Shown here: one piece after another, positions 36,118 through 49,700 of the stretch
Numbering within the stretch: the first letter of the stretch is position 1
Layout: every line of letters begins with the position of its first letter
Assembly (NCBI RefSeq): GCF_020740795.1
Contig: NC_067296.1
Coordinates: 7,107,001-7,171,000 of the forward strand
Length of the DNA: 64,000 bases
Source of the DNA: Apus apus
Lineage: Eukaryota > Chordata > Aves > Apodiformes > Apodidae
Direction: 5' to 3'
Position numbers and translations under genes: made by a program
The notes under the pieces: model-generated
What the model saw: the letters and a program-made list of their open reading frames with translations, nothing else
Told to the model about the DNA's origin: nothing
The model's database searches: none

Positions 36118-39100
36118 GTACAGGAAACTTACTTAAAACATTTAAGTTTCTTACCTTTTATTTGTATCATATTAAAGAAACCACAAGTTGTGGTAAAAAA
36201 TCATTATCCACAGAAGTGTCTGGTTTTTATTTGATCCTCTGGCTTCCATCTACAACACCTTTGAGAATTATAACACCAAAAAAGCCCCAAGAGAACTTTT
36301 ATCTGAAAATGCTACATTCTTTATTTTATATAGGAAGATTTTAATGTATTTAACTGAGACTATGTTAACATCTTTGTGCATTTCTTTGCTTGCCTTTTGG
36401 TCACCTTAGTGACTTTTGAACTTTGTAATTTAATGTATTCAAAATTTCTTGGAATATTGCAAGCATTGATACACCAAAAGGAAATAAGAATCTAAAAATT
36501 GGAGTGGGGAACAGTGCTCTGTCATCTGAAAACCCACATCTCAAAGCTCATTGTTGTCCATTGAATTGTTTGATGGCAGTTGTCATCAAGATAATATTCT
36601 AGTGCTACACTGTCTCAATCAAATTTGAAATATTAATGTCTGAGTTAGGGAAAAGTAAGTGTGGAAGGGAGCAAGTTATGGCATTAGCTGCTGGCTAAGA
36701 TGGTATGAGTAAAACATTGGCTCGTTCATCTGTTTTTCAGTGTTTGTGGGTGGTTTCAAGTTCTAGCAATGTCTAGAGTATTGTGTAGGGGTCAGTTATT
36801 TGTACTGCTGTTTGTCTTGGAAAGTTTGAAATAGCTAACCCCTGATGACATGGAATAATCACCTGGAATACTGACATCTCTGTTTCTCTGCCCACTGAAA
36901 CAGCCTTTGGAATTTGTTAGCCTCAGCTTTCTAGATGATGGTGCTTTTTCTTGGATAGTTAGGATTTTGTCAGCCTGTTATTGGGTAGAGGACATACTAC
37001 TTTGTAAAAGCACTGTAAACCCTTTTGTAATGCCCAAATAAGCATTAAATGTGCAATAGTGGACAGTGAGTTCTTATACCCTAGTGAAATACTTAACACG
37101 AATCAACTACAGTATCATAAACTACAGAGGTAGCTGAAAAACTACAAACAAATTCCCACTTTGCTTTGTCAGACTGTTCATTGAAATGGCTTTTCAAAGT
37201 ATGAGCTAAATGTTTTTAAAAAGAAAAGATATAATTGTATACATCAGCTTGTGCGGTATAATCTTGTAAGTTACTACCTAGTGTCTAACATTATCCAAAA
37301 CTTGTAAAGTGGAATTTCAACAATTCACAAGTTATTTTAATGCCTACTTTGCTTTGGTTCTGCCTGAATTCAATCTAATGAGCTCTGAAATGTTCCAACT
37401 TGGTGATAACCTACTGGATGTAGATTAAACTTTTGATCTGGATATAAACACATGATACTGGTGTATTGGTGAAGGAGAGAGAAATACAATGAGGATGTAG
37501 CAATTTATGTAGAAACAAGCATTATATTAACTTAGGATAAAAATTACTCATTAATTGGAAGAGTTTTATTTTCATTGCAATTCAGTTCTCTTCCTGGTAA
37601 TAAATTTCTATTCAGCTAGGGCAAAGACTGGCATGCCCAGGTATTCAGCCATGTGAATGTCTTGGGGATAACCCTGGAGCAGCAGGGTGTTCTGCAGGTT
37701 TCAGATTTCTGTTTCAGGATGCAGCTTATTGATTCCTTAACATTTCTTTTGATTGGGCATTGCAGCTTTTCCTTCTTCCACCTTTAGAAACAGTCATGAA
37801 AAGAGCAATCACATGATCCTGTTGAGTACATTTTTTATTTCTTGCTAAATTAATGGCTCCAGAGGCCAGGTATTTGTATGGTAATTCTGTCATCAAATCA
37901 TGGCTACACTTGTAATTGCAAAGGATTTTGCACGGAAGGTGGGTGGGGTTGTCATCATCTTACAGCTGCATAAAGTGAGCTTGCTTAAAGTCTCAATAGT
38001 TGATTTCTTGTGAGGCTGGAAGTCTGTTGCCTTCCAAAAAGGTACATAAAGGCTGAATTCTTCCAGTTACTTGAAAGGTTGGGGGAGGGTGTGTGGTGAA
38101 TTCCAGCGAGGTGTGTTTCCAGCACTTCCCTAGGTCCTTTAAGATGTGACTGAGCTGCTGAAGGAGTTGGGCAGTTGGTCTCTGTGCTGAGAATAAGCTG
38201 GTTCTGTGTGATGGATGTGTCTGCAGCTTTTTTTTTTTTTTGTCTGGTTGTGGAATATGCACAGCTGAGTTCTATTCAAAATTGGGTTGGTTTCCAAAAC
38301 CTTATTGTTTCAAGCATTAGGATGTGACCTCAAGTCTCCACAGATTTTTGTGAATAATAGCTGAATTGTCTTTCCTGAATGTTATTCTAACCAGAGGTGT
38401 TTGAAGAAAAGCTTTTTCAACTGAACATTGATAGTTGTAACTCTTGATGGAGAGAGATCTGAGTAGAGAGGAGGCTGAGCTGCACTGCTGTGAGACTCTG
38501 TAGTCGTTACTCTGCTGTAAATGTAGAAAGTGAACTAATAATATCCTTGTCAGGGACTTTCCTTCTTGGGGGGAAAAAATAAAAAATTGCAAGGAATATA
38601 CTGTTCTTCTTTGCATTTGTGTGGATGGTTGACTAGAAAACCACTTCAATACGTGTATTCTAGAGCTGAAATTTTATGTTCCCTAAGACCAGGTGATGGC
38701 AAATAAATGAAGGGTAGCTCCTCACTCTAAAAGAACTTTTCTTTTAGGCAGAGTTTTCTGAGGTGAATTTCAGACTTCCTGATACTGACTTCAAAATCGA
38801 AAAATTCAGAGTCTTCTGTTAAAAATGTGTGAATTAGAAACTGTTTAACTTCAGTTACTTTGAAGGGCATTGAACTTCAGCAGGAGAGTAAGCTGCTTTT
38901 ATTGCACTGCAGGAATTTATAGTCTTTTCCAGGCATTTATTATTGTTTTATTATGTTTGAAAATTTTCAGTGTTTCTAGTGATGTTCCTGGGAATGAAAC
39001 TTAGTTATTATTAAGTTATTACCCTTCAGTCTTATTCTACATACTTTTCATCTCTGCCTAACAATTTCTTGAAACTCCTTTAGGTAAATGCCCTAATACT

Positions 39101-40648
39101 GCAAATGTAGTAGTCAAATACATATGTTTTGAGTATAGTCTTACATAAAAAGTCTTCCAAACTGATTTTGCTGTCTAGTAAAAAATAATCGTCCAGCCAG
39201 TAGTATGATCAGCCTGACGTGTTTATGATGTTTTTTCAAAGTAAAAAATACACCAGATGATAGATTAGTTGGTGTGTCTGTTGTTTCCCAGTAGCTTCTT
39301 CCCTCTTATTTTCTAAATTAAAAAAGAAATCTTCGGGTCCATAAATGTCTTAACCTAAGTTCCTCCTCCTAGGTTTGTTTTATTAGTAAGTGGCTAAAAA
39401 CTTCACTCTGACTCATTGCTGCTTCCCTTACACTGTGAAGTCCATTCACAGGTTCAGCATTTAAAGCTTGGAGAGCACTGGTGGAGTTGTGTTGCCACTA
39501 ATAGCTCCCTGGTGGTATCTGGAACAGTAATTTCTCTTCATATATTAATTATTGAAGAACCGTCGTGCTGCCCTAATAAAATCTGTAGGTGACCAGTGTC
39601 TGTGTGCATGCCTCTGTGTGTAAAATGTATTAACTTGGCTGTGAAATTTATTTTTAATAAATGCATTGATGCGGGGTTCGTAAGAGGATATGGGCAGCTG
39701 AGCTCTGGCAGCAATGATAGCCTTCAAACTGGCAACCTGTTAGTGTATATTTAGGTTTAACTGTCTGAGCATGAAGATACTGTTGCATCCATGTGTAAGA
39801 GCAATCTAATATTAATTTGCTGGTGGAGGAAAAGACCTATCCCAGAACTTCACATTGACTGGTGCAGGTTCATCGCTTGAAGTGTTTTATCCTGAAATGA
39901 ACATAGGTGCCCATGAGCACTTTCAGTACTTGCTTACAGTGTTGCAAGGCCAATTAACTCTGATATTGATTCTTGAGCTGTGACTGAGACATGTTCTGCC
40001 TTCAATGGAAGGAACCTTCAAAACACATGGAGCTTATAAAGTTTATGAACTCTGACACTTTCCCTTTTCCCAGCTGTAGCTACTTCGCCATTTTCTGCTG
40101 GATACCAGTTGTGTTCCCATAATAAATGGCTAGGCATCCTTCTTGATGACCTTGGGGGGAGAGGTATATGATTATAATAAAGGGTGCATGATCTAAATAG
40201 CTGTTTTGTAAAGACTGCATTTATTACTTGCCCTTACAAGTTAAAAACTTGAGCTGCAAGTGGTAGAATGCACAAAATGTAATCTGTCATGAGAGTTGCT
40301 CTTTGTTTAGTGTATAAGCAGTGGCTATCAGTTTAAGTAACTGGATTTGCTTTGTAAGTGGATTCAGTGATGGAGAAAACAGATGGGTAGTTGATCTGAA
40401 ATGAGCAAGCATAAATAAAGCTTCTGTGCTACTTCCTTTTATAAAATAAAGAAATGTGGAACTTGAGTGATAGGGCACAGAGATTGAAATGAGCTGTTAA
40501 ACTGGGTGTCTAAGTGACCTATTGCATACAAAATGGAAACAATGGATGTTTGACTGATTGCTTTTTTCCCCTTTTGCCCTCTTTGCTAATGGACTTTTGC
40601 TAATAATTTCAATAGATTGTTAATATTTTCTTTGTCTTTACATTTTAG
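36118..40648 (+). other. STAU1: STAU1 intron before the first coding exon
   Basis: About 4.5 kb of AT-rich intron. There is a T-run at about 38227-38241. I see no coding sequence, RNA gene or clear transposon here. Confidence 0.6.
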
Positions 40649-40732
40649 GTCAGCAATTTGGCTTCATCGCAGTGAGTCTGCCTGCATTCAAAGCTGTTTA
40701 CCTACAGTAATTTGCTCTGGTTGGAAGTGAAC

Positions 40733-43700
40733 ATGTCTCAAGTTCAAATTCAGAATCCTGCTGCCATTGCAGGGAGCCAAATATTGAATAAAAACCCATC
40801 TCTTTCACAGCCTTTGAGTATTCCTTCTACTACTAGTTCTTTGCCCTCTGAAAATGCAGGTAGACCTATCCAAAACTCTGCTTTACCCTCTGCATCAGTT
40901 ACATCCACCAATGCAGCTGCAGGTAAGATTGTCTATTAGTAAGTGTATATATTCTTAGTCTTTGTAGTTTGGCATGAGATATTCCTGATTTCTTGCACCT
41001 ACAAGTACTTGAACATCTATCCAGCTACAGTAGCCTGTAATGCTTTCTCCCTGTTTAGTGAAATCTGTTGGAGACAGATAGAAGCATAATTTTCTGTGAA
41101 GTTCTAATAATTAATGGAAATGTTTGTAGTAGTAAAGAAGATTTAAAATTTTATAATATTGAATTTTTAAAACATTTTTATCCATCTTTTCTACTAGTAG
41201 CTTGTTTTAATATAAATAATGTGTTATTTGAAATAGTTTGTTTAGTTCTGTTATCTTCAGTTGTTTTAGGACTAGTTTAATGATAAATGTATTGTGCTAA
41301 TACAATATAATAGAGTGAATAGAAGGTATTAAATAAAAAATAAGTAGGGAAAAATAGAAGAAAAACAAATTAGCTGACTTTTTGAAATTATTCAAAGCAT
41401 GATGATTACTCAGAAGATTTGGTCCTTGAGATGCAAGCTAAATGCAGGAGTCTGCTAACTTCATGCCTCTGGCTTGCATTAAAGCAGTACATTTAATGCT
41501 GCTGTCTTTTAGGCATGCACATTGCTTGGAAATGCCAAAGTTCAGTAGATTGTTGCCAGTTTGGCTAATGAGCAGAGCTGTCTATTCCAGCAGATCTTTT
41601 CTGAGGTGTATTGCAGACAAATAAATGCTAAGAAAATGAGATTTATTATTTTTTAAATGAAAATTGGTAGTAGAATTCATCACTGCCTGACCATGTGTCT
41701 GATTTTGTGTGATCATTCAGCTCCTTCCAACATGGCAAACCCCAAAGAGAAAACCCCCATGTGTCTTGTGAATGAGTTAGCCCGTTTCAACAAGATTCAG
41801 CCTGAGTATAAGCTTTTGAGTGAGCAAGGTCCAGCTCATTCTAAGGTAAATATTCACATATGTTTCTTATTGCTGCTGTTCATGCTTTTTTGCTTTCATA
41901 AGTTGTACATTATAGGAATTGCCTTGGAATTGAATGATATTAAGAACTAAAATCTCTTGTCCAAAATCTATTGTTAGCTTCACTGTGCAAAGGAGGCAGG
42001 GTTTGCATTTATAAAAAGTATTGGAATAACATTCAGAGCATCTGTTCACTTGTGTTCTCATTATGATTGAAATTAAAACTTCATTTAATTACCAGGGAGA
42101 CCCTGGCTTGCTGTTGTCTGATTAATTTGTGAAAATTTAGGGCAATATAGATCCTTCCTTATCCCACATACTTAAAAGTGCCACAGAGCTTTGCTCTATA
42201 ATCAGATAGACTTGTGATCACCTGTGGGCATGTAGAAGCTTTTATGGTGCAACGTGAACTTATCTTTATTCAAACCACTGAAAAATATAACACCCCCCCA
42301 CAGTATTAAAGCAAAAATTTAGCTACGTGGAACAAAAAAGTCTGAATTTCAATGTTGCTGTTCAGAGTAATGTTGGCCTAGCAGGTGTCCATGTCACCTC
42401 TGCACACTGTGTCTGTTGGTTTTTAGCCTGTGTGATCTCATGCAGTCATGCAGTTATTGGCTTCAATGACTGGGAAATTTTCAGTGCAGTAACCAGGGAA
42501 ATCCTGTCAGTGTCCAAAGTGTTTCCAGGATATAGCTGACGAGGTAGTTGAGGAAAGCTTTGATGACTGTGTTCTCAGCTTTTGCATTGCTCAAAAGACT
42601 TGTTTTCTGTAAGGGGGTCTAATAAATTATGTGAATTCTGAAGCAGCTGGTAGTAAAATTTGTATTTATTTTTTTTATTTTTGAGGTGTTTACAGTGCAA
42701 CTCACTCTTGGGGACCAGCACTGGGAAGCTGAAGGAACTAGTATTAAAAAAGCGCAACACGCGGCAGCTGCCAAAGCTTTGGAAGGGACAAAATTCCCGA
42801 AGCCTACGGCTCGTCCATCTCGTAGTGAAGGCAAGAATCCAGGTATATGCCACAACAAACTGAGTTTTAAAAGATAATCATAAAATACACCTTTCTGGGT
42901 TTGCTATGTCTTTGAAAGTTGCATAATGGTGAATAAAATTGGTCATTCTGCATATTTAACAAAGGCAGTTGTTAGGTTTCCAGAGAACGTCATGTTAGGT
43001 TTTGGGAGAATGTCATTTATCTTTCATGGTGACATTAAAAGGAAAGTAAGTCATTGTATTAACAAGTTAAAGTACAGGGTTTTTTCCACCCAGCCACTGA
43101 GGGTTGAAGAACCCACTGCTTAACTGGTTTTTTTGTTGTAACACTTGGTGGAATTCTGGAAAAGATGTTTATCCTACTCTTAAAAAAAAACCAAACAAAC
43201 AACACAAAATAAAAATATTAATTAAAAAACAAACAAAACCCAATCAAACAATGAGGAGTTCAGTCACAGCAGAGAATAATCTTTTGCATGGGCAGATGAA
43301 TGTGTTTGGTAATTCTGACAGAATAATACAAAAGCTTGACCATAAAGATTTTTTTTTTTATGTGAGTTTAAAAAAAAAAACCCAAAGCTATTAAATTTGT
43401 GTTGATGGATTGTATCAGGGCTGTGGGATTTGTGTCACTTGTACTTCTTTAAAGAGGAGCAGATGTTTATTAGTATAAAAGCATGTAAGGTGTAGTTAGC
43501 TGTGTTTAGGTAACATTTACTAAGATTGCTTTTAAGTTAAATTTAAAATGTGATTGTTTTGCATTTACTCTCAGCCAGTGGAATGCAAAGCTACTGGGAT
43601 AGTATGTTCAGCAAAGGCTTAAACTTGTCTTCTGTGCCAGTTGTATTCTGATATCACCTGAATTCCTTCTTTAGAAACACTTCACACAGTAAACACTGAA

Positions 43701-46700
43701 GCCAGCAGTTACTTATTTTTCTGTGAATCTGCTCTGTAATTCCATTTGCTTTTGACAATTACCTTATAACAAAACATTGTACCTGGAGTACATGCTAATT
43801 TTTGAGACAGTGAGACCTGTGACTGGAAAAAAATGACCATTTACATGGCTGTTCTTTCTCAAACAAGAGCAGTCAGGGAGTCAATACTTCATCCCCAGTG
43901 TCTGCACTGAGAGAAATGTTTATAGCCCTCAGGAGCAATATACCTTCCTTTTGAAAAGGCCACTTGCAATTGGAGAGTCATAAAAACCCTTCTTAGGTCA
44001 TGAGTACAAAGAGAAACACTTGATCATTTTCAGTAAACAACAGAAATGGAAGATACATAGCATGTCTGTTAATTTAATATTAAAGTGTGTTTTTGAGGAA
44101 GAGAAATTTGTGTTCTGCAGACCACATTGCTAGATAAGCTGTAAAAATCAATCAATTGGTAGCTTCACAGGTTTAAAGGAAAATTAAATGAAAAGCCCCT
44201 AGCAAGTTCACTTTTTTGTAACAGGATTTGTCACAACTCTGCTAGGCTGCTTTTTAATTTAATTTAATATGCACCACATAAGACTTATTTTCTTTGTGTT
44301 CATTAGCATTTCTGTTTGGAATTCATTAATTTAGGGTACTGCATAGGGCAAAACTTGAACTCATTTTTCCCTGTTTGAGACAGCATGAGAGTTTAGGTTG
44401 GTTTGGTCCCTGGTGGCAGTTGGACAACTTTCTCTATATTCCTTTTTATTTAGACAGTGTAACCCCCACAGTGGAGTTAAATGCACTTTGCATGAAGTTG
44501 GGAAAGAAACCTATGTACAAACCTATTGATCCTTATACAGGGATGAGATCCACTTACAACTATACAATGAGAGGTGGCACTTATCCTCCACGGTATGTAT
44601 TGTTTAATTTCTTGGCTTTGCAGTCTCATATCTTTGAACTTCTGCTCTCTTTGACCCAGTGCTTTGATGCTGTCTTCAGAAAACAGCTAAAAATACAGCA
44701 TCATTTAAAGGGATATCCAGCTTGAAACATGGCCAGCTTGTGAAGCAGAAGGTTTTGATAAGTCCACCCCATCAGTATCTGTCATTTGTCCTATTTAAGG
44801 GCTGGGTTTGTTTTTACTTAAGAGGAGAAGGGAAAGGGAGGAAAAAGGGAACTGAACCAAATGCTGGAGTGTGTTTGAGGACTCTCAGATGTAGCCAGCT
44901 TCATAAAGTGAATAGCTAGATATTTCTTGCATTTTCTTTCTGTGTAAAAGCAGAAGTGAAGAAAACAGTTTGATGCTTTTTCTAAAACTATTTCAATTAT
45001 AACTTCAGCGTAAAAAATTTTACATGGGCATAGGAGTGACCTGCCCTAGATTTTGTGTTGGTCCTGCTCTGGCAGGGGGGCTGGATTTGATGATCTGCAG
45101 AGGTCCTTTCCAACCCATAACATTCTGTGAGTCTGAATTGGGAATCCCAAACTTACTGGACTGCTGACTCTAAACCATAGTTACATTGCCTTTCTCTGCT
45201 CTGGTTGGTTACAGACGTGTTCCTACTGTAAAACAAGAACTGTTGATACTGTTTCAAAGGTCTCTCTCTAAAAACATTGATCTTAAATAAAAAGTTGGCT
45301 TTTTAATACTAGTGCTTCAGTGCTAGAGTTGTGGTTACTGATATCCAAGAGATTCATCTACATTTAACTTACATTTCTGTTTACTTTGTAGGCCAAACTA
45401 TTTGCTTAATTAAATCTCTGTCTGTGCAGGTACTTTTACCCATTTCCTGTTGGGCCCTTACTGTATCAAGTTGAGCTTTCAATTGGAGGGCAGCAGTTTC
45501 ATGGGAAAGGACGAACAAGACAAGCTGCTAAGCATGATGCAGCTGCTAAAGCACTGAAAGTTCTGCAGAATGAGCCCTTGCCTGAGAAACCAGAGGTGGG
45601 AATTAATCTTAGTGTTCTAAGCTTAAATTGCTAAGATCAACTGAGCTATTGTAGTTTTTTTTCCTAATTGAGAGGATGATGACAGTTGTGAAATTTCATT
45701 CTCTGTAGTAGTGCTGACCTACTTGTGTCAATAGAAATACTTTGATTTAAAACCATAAATTTCTATGGAACTAAAGTTTTCCAAATGAAGTTATATTAAT
45801 TCTTTTGCTGTCATATTTTTCCACAGCAATGCTATAGACCTCTGTCAGATATGAGCACTGGAAGCATAGATAGGAACTAATATCTTATCAGGTACAGATC
45901 ATATACAAACTTCTGAAGAAGTGTGTAACTGGGGTGATTGCATTCTAGTATGGGCAATGTAGAAATCAGACATGGATTTGCTTCCTGGGCAAAAATCCTA
46001 CATTATTTTGAAAAGAACCATGGGAGTTCTAGAAAAGCAAGAAGTTCATGGAAGTAGTAAACTCGTACACACATTTTGATATGAATATAAGAAGCAAATT
46101 TTTATCCCTCCATATATTTATGGCTGCCCAGCACTTTCCATTCCAAGACCCTGTTAATAGGTTTTTTCATGCTCTTTTGTTAAGTTGCTTTAGGCAGTAG
46201 GTCTCATTGTTTGCACATGAGTTACTCATAGCTCCTGGGGCTGGCTGACTGCATGCACCCTCTGTGGCTGACTGCTTTGGCCAAAGACTATGGCAAAGGG
46301 TGTATTTAATCTTTGATTTAGGGACTCATTGTGCCTGTCTGAGTTATGAGAGCTTGATGTTAGAACTAAGAGCAAGGGATCTGTTGATGTCCACACTGGC
46401 ATCTTGATCATGTTGAGGAGGTAGCTGTGCAATGCAAACCTGGAAGGACCTAGCCAGAGAGGTGAGGAACAGAATGAGGAGGTTAGACTGATAATTTACA
46501 GTCTGGGGAGCATGAGAACTTGCTGGGTTCAGAGTCTGGCTATGTACTGAGAAAAAAAAGAAAATGAAGAAATGGGCAAGAAAGTAACAAATGGTTTCAG
46601 GCTGGGGGGGAAATAAAAAAGATGGAAACTACCAGAAATGGCAGAGTAAGAGGACTGAGGAAGTGTGGTGTGAAGCTGAGGGACATTGAATTAAAACTTC

Positions 46701-49700
46701 TGAGTGTGTTTGTGGGATAGAGCACTGCCCAGATAATTGGGCAAGAACGGTGGATCTGATGGTTCAGGGAAGAGGCCTTGGAGGTGCTGATGGTAGTAGT
46801 TCAGGTAACAGAAAGCTCTCCTGGAGGAATGTATATTATTGAATGATGGAGGCTACTAAGAGTCAAGGGATTACAGATGCTATTGGGGAGAGGAGAGTGA
46901 TGCTGAGAATAGAGACAGAAAGAGTGGAGATGAGTTCTGCACTGAAATCTAGAACTGGTGGTAGGTGGAGTGTGGTCAGGGACAGGCTGGAGGTCTTCAC
47001 ACAGGAGGGGTCAGGCCTGAGGGGGATGTTCCCCTTCAGTGCATGGAATTCCTGAAATTTCCCAAATTCCTGAGTATTGTTGTTCTGTGTCAGTGATGCA
47101 TAACATCCTCTTTTTGAGCTCAGCCTTGGAAAAGATAACCTACTGTCATCAGCATTTTCCACCTCAGGTAGCAAAGTTTTGTGCTGGACCCAACTCTGGT
47201 CCAACTCTGCAGAAAATAATAGGATCACATGTAACTGAATTCCTTTCTGTTCACTTCTTTAGAAATGCTTCTGTACAAGTGACTTTCTGAATATTTGTAG
47301 AGTTGTGCTTGAAGTTGAGTAATGTGAGGTCTTCAGAACAAACACTGCAGGTGTCTTGACATGACCACATAGCCTTTTCTAGAGGATGTCTTAGTATAAG
47401 GGGTGTAGATCAAGAGGTAAAGGAAGTAAACCTATGGAGTCTCTCCTTTTTTCAGTTTTTTTAAAGACATCAGAGAAATACTATTGAGACTTATATAAGA
47501 GGTTGCAAGAAGGGAGAATTGTCTTATGAATACAACAGTTGCTGGGAGCTAAAATGCTATCTTGACCCTGCTGTACATAAACTGGGCAAGCCACTTAAAC
47601 TTTTGTGAGAAACATACATTTGTCATTTTATTTTTCTATTAATGTTTGAGTTGTCTACCAAATGAACAGTAAGAAATGCAGCAATGCTTAAGGAGAGCAA
47701 TCCTTGGAACAGACTACTGTTTTATAATGACTTGAATAAATCGGATCCTAATTTAAAGTTTGGTACTTAAATGCTAAATTCATTAATATCTGTGGCTTTC
47801 AAATATTGTAGTCTTAGGCATATCTGAGAGAATTGCTGCTTTTGAAACTGTTTTGCACTAGACAAGATGAAGATAAAATAAGGAAGATTTTACTGCCAAG
47901 TGAGCACTGTTCATTCTTGCATTCAGTGAGGCAAGGTCCTTGAAGGCCATGGTAGCATCAGGCCATAAGAGCTCCTGCTATAATGCATGTGTACAATGAA
48001 GGCAAAATAGGATTTCCCAAAGAGACATACTTCCTGATACTTCCTACCTGTCATTTGATGTTGCCAGTACTTTCCCTTTTAAATTTAGTTATTTTTGTGT
48101 ATCCCACCCGTGTTTGCAAACGGCACATGCTTATCCTTGTACACTCGTATATTTTGGGGGGAAGTGGGGTGTGATTTGGTATTATTTTTTTTTTCATATT
48201 TGTGTATTTACATGATTTTATTATTCTATTTTCAAATTAAATATGCAGTGCTTAAAAAGAAATCAATTAATAAAAAGATTAAGTAAGACCATTTCCCACA
48301 CCTTCTCAGACTGCAAATCTGGAAGCAAGTGGCAGGAAAATAATTTTATATTAGCTTTCAACTGGACAAAGCCCTGCCTGAACAATTCAATTTAATTTTA
48401 AAGTATGCTCTGCTTTGAGTTGGGAGGCTGCAGTAGGAGACCTCCAAAGGACCCTTCCAACTTAAATTAGGCTGATTGGAGTGACAACAGACTGACAAAG
48501 CTGCAGTACAGGGTTACCTTGCGTATTCAAAGACAGAGATGATAAAGCATCAATTTAAAGCCTAGAAAACAAAGAAAGCTATGCTTTCTAGCACAGGTCT
48601 CAGACAGAAAATACTTTAGTAGAAAGTTTTGCTTCTATGTTTTTTGCCTACTTACTTGGTAAATATCAGCTGCTCTTTATACCCTTAACATGGAAGAAAA
48701 CAGTCAGACTTGCAGCTGTGTTGAAATCAATGTAGTTCTTATCAGCATCTCCAGAGGTTTTCATAATTTGGTTATAAGAAGCCTTTAACAAAGTACATGT
48801 TGAAAGAGTTCCTAGAAGAGGGTGAATCCCTCCCTCTTAAAGGAGTATGCTCCTTTTGCAATTTGTTTAGGAGTTTTTAATCTATCCCTTTTGTTTCCTT
48901 TTTTTGACTGCTTTTTTTTCGCTTGTTAGAGATGAATTTGAACAATTTGATGAGAGCTAAGAGTGGTAAATGCTTTTATTAATGGTCTCATTCTGATTTA
49001 GAGGTGCAGATTCCGTGGAAAGTTTAGTCTGTGCACATAAGCAAACTACTTCAGAAGCAGCCTTTATAGATCTTCTGCCTGGAGGTGTGCAGGGAAAAGG
49101 AGAAGAGCATGTGTGTGTCTGTTTCTGATTTGTAAAATAAACTGATCTAAAGTTCAAGTAGAGGCAAAAAAAATAGGTAAAATGGGTACAGCCTGTTAAT
49201 TGTTATTTTGCTATTAATTTAATCTTTTTAGATAAAGGTATTGAAGAAAAGTAACTGTTTTACACTGTAAGAATAGACTATGTGAAGAATATATACCATG
49301 ATATAGCAAATAATCCCATAGTATTTATTTGTATTCTCTTGAAAAGGATATTAAATGGGAAATATCTAATGCAAAAAAGAGATGTCCTGGTCACCTTCAG
49401 AAGGAAAAATGTCTGAATTTGAAAAAGTAGGATGTATCTGAAGTTACAAGAAGGGGACAAATATTTGTAATTAAAGTGATTCTGCCAATATTTTGACAGT
49501 AAGGGTAGTGACAGATCATTCATAGAGAGGTTGGTAGTGAATTTGATGTGACCCCTAAACCGTAATAAGACCTTAGCAGTTCAAATATTTCTCTGGGTAT
49601 ATGATGCTATTCCTTTTGAACTTAGAAATTGCATTTGAAATAGGTTTTAGAATATGATGATCAAGACTTTTTGACTCCTGTATTCAATCTTGGTTTTGCC

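Noticed and set aside
43170-43245. CAAA/A-rich tract as a retroposon tail
   Set aside because: Low-complexity sequence with no poly(A) signal or body on either side; similar T/TTTG tracts occur elsewhere (9070-9112, 28370-28430).
46863-47228. A 121-codon minus-strand open frame in a STAU1 intron
   Set aside because: No recognisable motif, purine-rich repeat-like DNA, no splice or promoter context.
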